From an uncultured Eubacteriales bacterium (GTDB taxonomy: Bacteria; Bacillota_A; Clostridia; Christensenellales; Aristaeellaceae), in the NCBI GenBank assembly GCA_900553645.1, contig USEE01000036.1, positions 1 through 9,288 on the forward strand: a stretch of DNA of 9,288 nt. The letters run 5' to 3'. Both the position numbers and the translations under genes were made by a program. The notes under the pieces were generated by a model that did not search any database, was not told the origin of the DNA, and saw only the letters and a list, made by a program, of their open reading frames with translations. Of this stretch, positions 1 to 6,296 are shown piece after piece (the stretch's first letter is position 1; every line of letters begins with the position of its first letter).

Positions 1-30
1 GGGTAGGGCGGACGACCCTTTTCGTTATAT

Positions 31-163
31 AGGTTTTTCGACAGTCTGTCCGGTGCTGGCGAGCCAACACCGGTAGGGGCCTGGGTGCAATCCTGGCAGA
101 GCGCCACAGAAAAGTCAGCGGACGCAACCGGCTTTCGCTTTGTTGCCCGGTGCGGCAGCACCG
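31..163 (+). ncRNA. Structured RNA-like block, possible compact cobalamin riboswitch relative
   Basis: No protein gene is seen here. A hairpin at 50-73 has an outer stem of six pairs and an inner TGGC/GCCA stem. It is followed by TAGGGG, then GGGTGCAATCC (83-93) and GCGCCACAG (101-109). The order and spacing resemble the core of cobalamin riboswitches (AGGGAA, GGTGcAAaTCC, GCCACTG). GGTT at 32-35 can pair with AACC at 126-129, which would close the domain as helix P2 does. A second hairpin lies at 148-163. Against the assignment, the AGGGAA and CACTG signatures are imperfect, the canonical 3' segment is poor, and the next gene is rnpB, with its own promoter, rather than a cobalamin gene. It could be a degenerate riboswitch, another structured RNA, or chance hairpins in GC-rich DNA. 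Confidence 0.3.
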
Positions 164-191
164 CTTGGCCGTCCCGACACGGGACCGCCGC

Positions 192-221
192 TTGACAGGG
201 ACGGGACGGAGTGTGTATAAT
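192..221 (+). promoter_or_regulatory. Promoter of rnpB
   Basis: A consensus -35 box TTGACA (192-197) and a consensus -10 box TATAAT (216-221) are separated by 18 bp. Transcription would begin near 228, exactly where the 5' strand of the RNase P P1 helix begins. This near-ideal sigma-A promoter fits strong constitutive expression of a stable RNA. Confidence 0.9.
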
Positions 222-227
222 AGGAAT

Positions 228-566
228 CCGAGTAAGCCGAGCAGCCGCGTGCACAGTGCCGAAAGGCCGTGTATGAGGAAAGTCCGGGCTTTATAGGGCA
301 GGATAACGGATAACATCCGCCGAAGGCGACTTCAGGACAAGTGCAACAGAGAGATACCGCCCGGCTCCGGCTGGGTAAGGGTGGAAAGGTGAGGTAAGAG
401 CTCACCGGCGGACTGGCGACTTTTCCGTCATGTAAACCCCATTCGGTGCAAGATGTAGCGGGAGTGCTATGGCGGCCCGCCGACTCCCCAGTATCGCTTG
501 ATCCATTCGGTGACGAGTGGACTAGATAGATGGCCGTTCACGACAGAACTCGGCTTACCGGCATAT
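228..566 (+). rRNA. rnpB: RNase P RNA, bacterial type A (a structural RNA gene, not ribosomal)
   Basis: This is the catalytic RNA of ribonuclease P, which removes 5' leaders from precursor tRNAs together with the RnpA protein. The feature list has no exact class; read it as a structured catalytic RNA. The hallmark 5' block GAGGAAAGTCCGGGC lies near 274-288. Other conserved blocks are ACAGAGAGATACCGCC (about 345-360), GGTAAGGGTGGAAAGGTGAG (about 374-393), and the 3' block AGATAGATGGCC followed by ACAGAACTCGGCTTA. The P1 helix is formed by GTAAGCCGAG (232-241) pairing with CTCGGCTTAC (549-558), extended by CCG/CGG around a bulged A at 231. That pairing sets both ends, with the 3' end accurate to a few bases. 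The length of about 340 nt is normal. A strong promoter precedes it and a terminator follows, so it is a single-gene unit. Confidence 0.93.
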
Positions 567-584
567 CTCGCAAATGAACACACA

Positions 585-619
585 GGTGCGTTCATCACTT
601 TGATGAGCGCGCCTTTTTT
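585..619 (+). terminator. Intrinsic terminator of rnpB
   Basis: A 13-bp stem (585-597 with 601-613, two G-T wobbles) closes a three-base CTT loop and is followed directly by six T residues (614-619). It is the only textbook rho-independent terminator in the window. It separates rnpB from the upp region. Confidence 0.92.
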
Positions 620-953
620 AATGCCTGATAATAATTTTCATGGTTAAGTCCGACACTCGGCGTAAACGCACAGCGCGATAGTACGTGTGCAATCTTGCGC
701 AAACAGCCTTAACGCGTAAGACAAAGCACAAGATTTGTCCTAAGACAAAAATGAAATTATGTCGCAAGAAAAGGCGGCTCTGTACGTTTTGAAGGCAAAA
801 ATTATATCGATAAATTGGTCACGAAATGCGCCAAAAGATTATCATATGTGGCGGAAAGCAGTCGTCAATTTACATTGCCGGACGCAAAATGCCGAAAAAT
901 GTGAAATTACGCGCTTGCAGGCTGATAAATTTTTGCATTTGGGGTCGCGAACG
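620..953. other. A+T-richer intergenic spacer without a recognisable gene
   Basis: No gene is supported between the rnpB terminator and the upp promoter. The stretch is clearly richer in A+T than the flanking coding DNA and lacks the G/C-ending codon pattern of the real genes. An open frame runs from 759 into upp, but it has no SD sequence, reads as an unremarkable peptide, and contains the upp promoter. The spacer does contain an 8-bp palindrome TTGCGCAA (695-702) and an array of alternating half-sites at 720-749, described separately. Confidence 0.7.
720..749. promoter_or_regulatory. Operator-like array of GACAAA/TTTGTC half-sites
   Basis: TTTGTC (734-739) and GACAAA (744-749) form a perfect 6-bp inverted repeat around a 4-base CTAA spacer. 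Another GACAAA at 720-725 forms a second inverted repeat with the same central half-site across eight bases. The 9-mer TAAGACAAA occurs twice, at 717-725 and 741-749. This looks like binding sites for a dimeric repressor. The cognate regulator is unknown, and no convincing promoter overlaps the site; the upp promoter is about 200 bases downstream. Confidence 0.35.
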
Positions 954-982
954 TTGAATACTGCTTCAAATTGTTGTATAAT
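954..982 (+). promoter_or_regulatory. Promoter of upp
   Basis: The -35 box TTGAAT (954-959) and the perfect -10 box TATAAT (977-982) are separated by the ideal 17 bp. The predicted transcript starts near 989, giving an untranslated leader of about 50 nt before the upp start codon. Its position rules out the longer open frame that begins at 759 as the translated form of upp. Confidence 0.85.
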
Positions 983-1040
983 AAAAACGCTATGCGGCCT
1001 GAATCGCCGTACACACATACGTACTGGGAGGATACATAAA

Positions 1041-1670
1041 ATGAGCAAACTGGTTGTGATGGATCACCCGCTGATACAGCATAAGGTATCGCTTATGCGC
1101 TCCAAGGATACCAGCACCAAGGCGTTCCGCGAGCTGCTCGACGAGGTGTCGATGCTGATGGCGTACGAAGTAACCCGCGATCTGCCGCTGGAGGATATTG
1201 AGGTAGAAACCCCCATTTGCAAGTGCACCGCCAAGGAAATCGCGGGCAAGAAGCTGGCCGTGGTGCCGATACTGCGTGCGGGCCTGGGCATGGTGGACGG
1301 CGTAACGCGCCTGGTTCCCTCGGCGCGCGTGGGTCACATCGGCCTGTACCGCGATCCTAACACCCTGGAGCCGGTCGAGTACTATTGCAAGCTCCCCAAG
1401 GACATCGAGGAGCGCGACATAATACTGGTCGATCCCATGCTGGCGACCGGCGGCTCGGCCGTGGCGGCTATCAGCTTCCTCAAGAAGCGCGGCTGCAAGT
1501 CGATCAAGATGATGAACCTGATCGCCGCGCCCGAGGGCATCAACCGCGTAATGAAGGAGCATCCCGACGTGGACGTATTCGTCGCCGCCGTCGATGAGAA
1601 GCTCAACGAGCATGGCTACATCGTACCCGGTCTGGGCGATGCGGGCGACCGTCTGTTTGGCACCAAGTGA
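1041..1670 (+). CDS. upp: Uracil phosphoribosyltransferase
   Basis: This cytosolic salvage enzyme converts uracil and phosphoribosyl pyrophosphate (PRPP) to UMP and pyrophosphate. The product is 209 aa, the normal length for bacterial Upp. The N-terminus [20 protein letters not shown] is typical of the family. ILRAGLGM lies at 77-84, the PRPP-binding signature [11 protein letters not shown] at 130-140, and the C-terminal uracil-binding segment [13 protein letters not shown] at 192-204. All key motifs are intact. The ATG at 1041 was chosen because GGGAGGA (1026-1032) sits at ideal distance and the promoter at 954-982 lies just upstream, although the frame stays open back to 759. No convincing terminator follows, so some read-through into the ATPase operon is possible. 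In many Firmicutes upp precedes the F-type ATP synthase operon; here it precedes a V/A-type operon. Confidence 0.97.
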   Translation: MSKLVVMDHPLIQHKVSLMRSKDTSTKAFRELLDEVSMLMAYEVTRDLPLEDIEVETPICKCTAKEIAGKKLAVVPILRAGLGMVDGVTRLVPSARVGHIGLYRDPNTLEPVEYYCKLPKDIEERDIILVDPMLATGGSAVAAISFLKKRGCKSIKMMNLIAAPEGINRVMKEHPDVDVFVAAVDEKLNEHGYIVPGLGDAGDRLFGTK

Positions 1671-1834
1671 TGCCTGACGATATGATTTTTTAGAGCGGCT
1701 TAAATGCAGGAACCTGTGATTTCGGGCGGCGCTTTGCCGTGAATGCGCCATTTGCCATTGACAGACGATACGCCCACCCCGAACTTGCAGGTTTGTATTT
1801 TAAGCCATGCTCAGAGGAAAGGAAGGTGAATAAG

Positions 1835-2158
1835 TTGTCCGAAAGCATAATGCTCCAGATTGAAAAGATGGAGCAGGAGGCGGACAATATCGTAAAGGAC
1901 GCCTCCAGGCAGGCCCGCGACATGGTTAAGTCGGTCGACGAGGCCTGCATGGCGCAGGAACGCGCCGCAACGCACGATATTCGCGACGAGGCGCAGCGTA
2001 TGCTTGAGGAGCGCAGACAGAGCGTGCAGGGCGAGATTAAGCTGCTTAACGTGCGCCGCGCCGCTGAACGCGAGGCGATGTGTAAAGAAGCACGCCAGCG
2101 CGTCAACATGGCCGCGGATCTGATCTTCGAAAGGATTGTGAACAATGGCGATCGTTGA
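1835..2158 (+). CDS. atpH: V/A-type ATPase peripheral-stalk subunit G/H
   Basis: This small subunit pairs with subunit E to form the peripheral stalks that hold the catalytic head against the membrane stator. With the chosen start it has 107 aa, normal for the family, and is almost entirely charged, alanine-rich coiled coil without membrane segments. It is identified mainly by this character and by its place as first gene before subunit I, matching E. hirae ntpF, which is a stalk subunit despite the letter. No ATG fits well. TTG at 1835 is preferred because AGGTGA (1824-1829), a six-base match to the 16S 3' end, lies at good distance. GTG at 1826, with a weaker AGAGGA before it, and ATG at 1850 are alternatives. 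The stop overlaps the start of the next gene by 14 nt, which suggests translational coupling. Confidence 0.8.
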   Translation: MSESIMLQIEKMEQEADNIVKDASRQARDMVKSVDEACMAQERAATHDIRDEAQRMLEERRQSVQGEIKLLNVRRAAEREAMCKEARQRVNMAADLIFERIVNNGDR

Positions 2159-4082
2159 GATGAAGAAGATCAACCTGGTCGCGGTTACGTCCGACAGGAA
2201 AAAGCTGCTGCGCGCGCTGCAAAAGCTGGGCTGCGTACAGATTGAACCTGTGGGCGGCGAAGAGATGAAGCGTTGGGCCATTTCCGACGACGACGAGCTG
2301 GAGCGTACCGAGCAGACGCTTACCCGCTTTAAATGGGCGATAGGCAAGCTGAGCAAATTCGATACGGCAAAAAAGAGCCTGCTCGCGCCGAGGGCGACCG
2401 CCGGGGACGACGAGGTTGCCGCCGCATGGGCGTCGATGAACGAATCAATGGAAACCATCGACGCGCTGGAGGCGATCGACCGCCGCCACATGGAGGCCAA
2501 GTCCGAGGAAAGCCGGATACTGACGCGCATAGCGCAGCTTAATCCCTACCGGGCGCTTATGGAACCGCTCGAACTTATCGGCCAGACGCGGCTTACAATG
2601 GCCACGCTGGGGCTTATGGATGCGCGCCGCGTGGACGAAACGCGCGCCGCCATCGAGGAGGCCGGATTGGCCGGACGGTTCGATGTGGTGTCCACCGACA
2701 AGGACGGTGCGCATATATTTGCGGTAAGCCCCCTGGACGAGTGGAATAAGTTTAACCGCATACTCAAGGATTCCGACTTCAATCAGGAAAACTTCTCCGA
2801 ATACACCGGCACACCCGCCGCCAATATCGAAAAGCTGAAGGAGCGCATAAACGAACTGCGCCAAAGTCATGCTCAGCTGGACGATCAGGCGCGCTCGATG
2901 TGCGACCAGCTCCAGCGGCTCAAGGTGCTGTACGACGTGATGTCGCTCGAACGCGACCGCGAACGCGCCGGTACGCTGCTGGCGGGCACCAGGGCGGCGT
3001 TCATGATGACCGGCTGGGTTCCGGCCGAAAACGCCGACGAGGTGGACAAGCGTCTGCACGAGGTTTCGCCCAGCTGCGTGGTCGAACTGCTCGACCCGGC
3101 GGACGACGAAAACCCGCCCACGATGCTAAAAAACAATAAGTTCCTGGCCCCCTATCAGTCGATAATCGCGATGTACTCGCTGCCCAATTACCGCGGCATA
3201 GACCCGACGCTCGTAATGACGCCGTTCTTCATATGCTTCTTTGGCATGATGGTGTCCGACGCGGGCTACGGCGTGCTGATGGGCATAATCGCGGCGCTGG
3301 CGGTAAAACTGCTCAAGCCCCGCGGAACCATCGGCGACATTGCAAAGATACTCGTCGCGGGCGGCGCGGCGACGCTGTTCTGGGGCGTGCTTTACGGCGG
3401 CTGGTTCGGCATAAACGTGCCCGCGATACTGTTCGCGCCCATGGATAAGCCGCTTGAGATGATGATACTGTGCGTGGGCCTGGGCATGGTGCACATAATC
3501 GCCAGCCTTTGCGTAGCCGCGTACATGAACTTTAAGCGGCATAAACCTATGGACGCGGTGTTTGACCAGTTCTCGTGGATCGCGGCCTTGCTGGGCGTCG
3601 TGATGCTGGCGCTGCCCATGGCGGGCTTCCCGGCCGTGTTCAGCGAGATCGGCAAGTACATGGCGCTGGCGGGCGTGGCGGTGATCGTGCTGTTCGGCGC
3701 GCGCGATAAGAAGAATATTATCATGCGCATCGGCGGCGGTCTGGGCAAGCTCTACGGCGTGTCCAGCTACCTGAGCGATTTGCTCTCGTACGCGCGACTG
3801 TTCGGCATGGGTCTGGCCACTGGCGTTATCGGCATGGTTATCAACCTTGTCGCTAACATGCTGTGGACGGGCAATCCGCTCACCATGATACTGGCGGCGA
3901 TCATATTCGTGGGCGGCCACGTATTCAACCTTGCGATAAACGCGCTGGGCGCATACGTACACTCCTGCCGCCTGCAGTACATCGAGTTCTTCTCCCGCTT
4001 CTATGAAGACGGCGGGCGCGCGTTCAAGCCCCTGTGCAATAAGACCAAGTACGTCGATATAGCGCAGAAGGAAGCGGCCTGA
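2145..4082 (+). CDS. ntpI: V/A-type ATPase subunit I, membrane stator (a-subunit homologue)
   Basis: This is the large stator subunit that supplies the ion half-channels beside the K ring and anchors the peripheral stalks. It has 645 aa, normal for bacterial subunit I. The start MAIVEMKKINLVAVTSD is typical of the family; AAAGGA at 2130-2135 supports ATG 2145 over ATG 2160. Residues 1 to about 345 form the cytosolic part with helical, charged segments. From about 354 there are seven or eight membrane segments, beginning with PTLVMTPFFICFFG and the conserved MMVSDAGYG (368-376). The motif SYLSDLLSYARLFGMG includes Arg551, the expected essential arginine facing the rotor glutamate. The C-terminal RLQYIEFFSRFYEDGG is also characteristic. 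The gene overlaps the G/H gene by 14 nt and is followed by a 68-nt gap before K. Confidence 0.95.
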   Translation: MAIVEMKKINLVAVTSDRKKLLRALQKLGCVQIEPVGGEEMKRWAISDDDELERTEQTLTRFKWAIGKLSKFDTAKKSLLAPRATAGDDEVAAAWASMNESMETIDALEAIDRRHMEAKSEESRILTRIAQLNPYRALMEPLELIGQTRLTMATLGLMDARRVDETRAAIEEAGLAGRFDVVSTDKDGAHIFAVSPLDEWNKFNRILKDSDFNQENFSEYTGTPAANIEKLKERINELRQSHAQLDDQARSMCDQLQRLKVLYDVMSLERDRERAGTLLAGTRAAFMMTGWVPAENADEVDKRLHEVSPSCVVELLDPADDENPPTMLKNNKFLAPYQSIIAMYSLPNYRGIDPTLVMTPFFICFFGMMVSDAGYGVLMGIIAALAVKLLKPRGTIGDIAKILVAGGAATLFWGVLYGGWFGINVPAILFAPMDKPLEMMILCVGLGMVHIIASLCVAAYMNFKRHKPMDAVFDQFSWIAALLGVVMLALPMAGFPAVFSEIGKYMALAGVAVIVLFGARDKKNIIMRIGGGLGKLYGVSSYLSDLLSYARLFGMGLATGVIGMVINLVANMLWTGNPLTMILAAIIFVGGHVFNLAINALGAYVHSCRLQYIEFFSRFYEDGGRAFKPLCNKTKYVDIAQKEAA

Positions 4083-4090
4083 AGCCTTAA

Positions 4091-4131
4091 CTCAAAAACG
4101 AATCAGACGGGTAATAAGCCCGTAAATTGAG
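4091..4131 (+). promoter_or_regulatory. Hairpin in the leader of the K-ring subunit gene
   Basis: ACGGG (4107-4111) pairs with CCCGT (4119-4123) around a seven-base loop, and CTCAA (4091-4095) can pair with TTGAG (4127-4131) as a looser outer stem. No T-run follows, so it is not a terminator. It ends just before the strong AGGAGG (4136-4141) of the K gene, so it could affect mRNA stability or translation. That role is inference. Confidence 0.4.
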
Positions 4132-4150
4132 ATTTAGGAGGAATTACACA

Positions 4151-4618
4151 ATGGAACTTGGACAGATAATCGCGTTGATAGGCGCGGCCCTGGCGGTAGT
4201 CATGGGCGGTATCGGCTCGGCTTACGGCGTGCGCATCGCTGGTCAGGCGACCGCGGGCGTTGTTGCGGAAAATGACGAAGCTTTCGGTAAGTGCCTGGTT
4301 CTGCAGGTTCTGCCCGGTACTCAGGGTATATACGGCTTCCTGATCGGCTTTATCGTGCTGATTAAGACCAACGTGTTGGGCGGCATGATCTCCCTTACCG
4401 CACAGCAGGGCTGGGCCGTGTTCGTATCCTGCATGCCCATCGCGATAGTTGGCCTTATCTCCGCCGTATATCAGGGCATGGTCGCTTCCTCCGCGATAGG
4501 CATGGTCGGCCGCAACGCTGAGGCTTCCGGTAAAGGTATAGTCATGACCGTTATGGTTGAGACCTACGCGGTTCTGGCGCTGCTGGCTTCCTTCCTGATG
4601 GTGTGGTTCATAATCTAA
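4151..4618 (+). CDS. ntpK: V/A-type ATPase subunit K, rotor-ring proteolipid
   Basis: This membrane protein forms the rotating ring that carries the coupling ion. It has 155 aa and four membrane segments as two related hairpins, the duplicated 16-kDa type also found in E. hirae NtpK (156 aa). The first hairpin carries LPGTQGIYG (54-62); the second carries YQGM and the carboxylate motif MVETYA. Leu54, Thr57, Gln58, Tyr61, Gln108 and Glu137 match the NtpK Na+-site residues Leu61, Thr64, Gln65, Tyr68, Gln110 and Glu139, with identical spacing within each hairpin. Na+ coupling is therefore predicted. Only the second hairpin has the acidic residue, as in V-type rings. ATG 4151 is chosen for the perfect AGGAGG nine bases upstream; the frame stays open to 4127 but lacks a site there. 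It shows more GGT, GCT and GTT codons than its neighbours, as if adapted for high expression. Confidence 0.96.
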   Translation: MELGQIIALIGAALAVVMGGIGSAYGVRIAGQATAGVVAENDEAFGKCLVLQVLPGTQGIYGFLIGFIVLIKTNVLGGMISLTAQQGWAVFVSCMPIAIVGLISAVYQGMVASSAIGMVGRNAEASGKGIVMTVMVETYAVLALLASFLMVWFII

Positions 4619-4637
4619 ATGACCGCACGTCCCAAGG

Positions 4638-4656
4638 AAGGAGGGAGGCAGACTTG
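4638..4656 (+). promoter_or_regulatory. Strong ribosome binding site fixing a TTG start for subunit E
   Basis: AAGGAGGGAGG (4638-4648) is a very strong purine-rich SD sequence. Its GGAGG core (4640-4644) ends nine bases before TTG 4654-4656, the same spacing as for upp and K in this window. The only other in-frame start upstream is GTG 4603, inside subunit K. The next in-frame ATG would delete about 50 residues. Confidence 0.8.
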
Positions 4657-5256
4657 CTAAGTACTGATTCCATACGCAATAAGATACTCGAAGACGCGCG
4701 CAAAAGCGCGACCCAGATACTTTCCGACGCCGACGTGCGCGCGCAGAAGAACCGCGCCGCCAGCGATAAGCGCGTGGCCGACGCCCGCGCAAAGGCCATG
4801 GGCGACGCCCAGGCACAGGGCGACGAAATGCGCGACCGTATGCTGCGCATGGCGGAACTGGACATGCGCAAGGAGCTGCTGGCTTCCAAGCGCGAGGTAA
4901 TAGACGAGGCTTTTCAAAAGGCGCTTGAGCGTATGCGCACTATGGACGTGGCGACGGCGCGCGAGTTTGCGCGAAAGCAGCTGATAGCCAGCGCGTCAGG
5001 CACCGAGACGGTTGTGTTCTCCAAGGCCGACGAGCGCATATTCACGCCCGAGTTTATCGAAAGCGTTAACGAGGAGCTGAAGAAGCTGGGCCGCAAGGGT
5101 CAGCTCAAGGTGGGCAGCGAGCGGCGCGAGACCGGCGGCGGGTTTATACTCAGCGACGGCGGCGCGGACATAATGTGCACCTACGAAGCGCTGATGAGCG
5201 AGGCGCGCGCCGGTATAGAGGGCGACGTGCTCAAGCTCCTTTTCCCGGAACAATGA
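4654..5256 (+). CDS. ntpE: V/A-type ATPase peripheral-stalk subunit E
   Basis: Subunit E pairs with the G/H subunit in the peripheral stalks and binds the top of the A3B3 head. The product is 200 aa, normal for the family. Residues 1 to about 105 form a long charged, alanine-rich helix suited to a coiled coil with G/H. The C-terminal half is a globular domain ending in the typical GGFILSDGGADIMCTYEALM region (about 162-181). There is no signal peptide or membrane segment. Translation starts at TTG 4654, set by the strong SD sequence described separately. The gene begins 35 nt after the K stop and is followed by a 47-nt gap before subunit C. Its start codon, like that of the G/H partner, is not ATG. 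Confidence 0.93.
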   Translation: MLSTDSIRNKILEDARKSATQILSDADVRAQKNRAASDKRVADARAKAMGDAQAQGDEMRDRMLRMAELDMRKELLASKREVIDEAFQKALERMRTMDVATAREFARKQLIASASGTETVVFSKADERIFTPEFIESVNEELKKLGRKGQLKVGSERRETGGGFILSDGGADIMCTYEALMSEARAGIEGDVLKLLFPEQ

Positions 5257-5303
5257 CGACTGCGCCCGGGGCTGCGGCTCATGGGCGGGAGATGATGTGA
5301 ATT

Positions 5304-6296
5304 ATGGCAACGAGTCAGGCATATGCGGTTGGCCGCGTGCGAGTGCTCGAAAGGGGACTGTTGGGCCGCGCCGGGCTGGAAAGACTGCTTGCGGCCCGTA
5401 CGCCGCAGGAGTTTTGCCGTATGCTGGGCGAGATGGGCTGGGGCGATGCGTCCAATCAGCGCGAGGTTGAGGAGCTGGCCGAGCGCCATGTGCGCGACGC
5501 CAGCGAGCTGATGGCCGAGGCCGCCAGCGACCGGCGCGTGACGGACTGCTTCGGATACCGCTACGACGCGCATAACCTAAAGCTGCTGATCAAGGCGCAG
5601 GCGCTGGGGCGAATCGGCGAGGCGGACAGTCTGCCGCTGATGCACGGCGGCACGGTGAGCGCCGATGACGCGGTTAAGGCCGTGCGCGACGGTCACTTCG
5701 ACGCCTTCGCTCCCGAGCTTAAACAGACCGCCGAGGAACTGATTGGCGAAACCGCGGTTAAGGTGGATCCGCTTGCGATTGACGCAAGGCTGGATCAGGC
5801 CACCTACCGCCAGATTGAGCGCAATCTAAGGCACGGCGCGCCCCGCGAGATACGCGATTACTTTGTCGCACAGGTGGACTTGACTAATCTGCTTATCAGG
5901 CTGCGCGTGCGCGCTATGGGGCGCACGGGCGAATTCGCACGTAAGCTCATGCTGCCCGGCGGCAAGGTGAACATCGAAAAGCTGGCCGCCGCCGAAAGCA
6001 TCGCCGACCTGCGCGAACTATATGATGGCAAGGACTACTGGCCGCGCCTGAGGCGCGCGCTGGAGGAGAGCGAACAGACGGGCGATCTCACGCCGGTTGA
6101 AAAGCTGCGCGACGACTATCTTAAGGATATGATCGAGGAGCACCGGTACGAGCCGCTCAGTATGCTTCCGCTGGTGGGCTATATGATCGCGCGCGAGCGC
6201 GAAGCCGCGGCGGTGCGCATGATTATGACCGCGCTGATAAACCGCTTCCCGGTGGACAAGCTGCGCGAAAGGCTGCGTGATATGTATGGCAACTAA
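5304..6296 (+). CDS. ntpC: V/A-type ATPase subunit C (rotor socket between central stalk and ring)
   Basis: Subunit C, homologous to eukaryotic subunit d, is the funnel-shaped soluble protein that joins the D-F central shaft to the K ring. It has 330 aa, the usual length, and is mostly helical without membrane segments. The N-terminus, with YAVGRVRVLERGLLGRAGLE at 6-25, is characteristic, as are GYRYDAHNLKLLIKA near residues 84-98 and YFVAQVDLTNLLIRLRVRA near 187-205, which mark two repeats of the family's three-fold helical fold. The start ATG 5304 is fixed because an in-frame TGA lies at 5298-5300; GGGAG (5287-5291) is the likely, somewhat distant, ribosome site. Its stop lies inside the start region of the F gene. 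Confidence 0.95.
   Translation: MATSQAYAVGRVRVLERGLLGRAGLERLLAARTPQEFCRMLGEMGWGDASNQREVEELAERHVRDASELMAEAASDRRVTDCFGYRYDAHNLKLLIKAQALGRIGEADSLPLMHGGTVSADDAVKAVRDGHFDAFAPELKQTAEELIGETAVKVDPLAIDARLDQATYRQIERNLRHGAPREIRDYFVAQVDLTNLLIRLRVRAMGRTGEFARKLMLPGGKVNIEKLAAAESIADLRELYDGKDYWPRLRRALEESEQTGDLTPVEKLRDDYLKDMIEEHRYEPLSMLPLVGYMIAREREAAAVRMIMTALINRFPVDKLRERLRDMYGN

Noticed and set aside
1..22. GGGT (1-4) and ACCC (15-18) followed by TTTT, a possible terminator of a gene to the left
   Set aside because: Only four pairs are visible and the left arm is cut by the window edge, so it cannot be called.
115..405. Minus-strand open frame of 96 codons
   Set aside because: It lies antisense to the rnpB promoter and to much of the RNase P RNA, and resembles no known protein.
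759..1040. In-frame extension upstream of upp
   Set aside because: There is no ribosome site at 759, the extra residues do not fit Upp, and the upp promoter (954-982) lies inside the extension. ATG 1041 gives the normal 209-residue protein.
1658..1692. Possible upp terminator: GGCA/TGCC with a later T-run
   Set aside because: The stem is only four pairs and the T-run begins about twelve bases after it, so it does not look like an intrinsic terminator.
990..1751. Minus-strand open frame of 253 codons across upp
   Set aside because: It is a shadow of upp created by G/C-rich third positions, with His/Arg/Ala-rich translation and no recognisable domain.
1739..1834. Longer form of the G/H subunit gene starting at 1739
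   Set aside because: The extra N-terminal residues are not coiled-coil-like, and the frame start lacks a ribosome site. A strong AGGTGA supports the start at 1835.
3126..3962. Minus-strand open frame of 278 codons opposite subunit I
   Set aside because: The translation is rich in His, Arg, Gln and Ala and the opposite strand encodes a clear membrane protein; this is a shadow.
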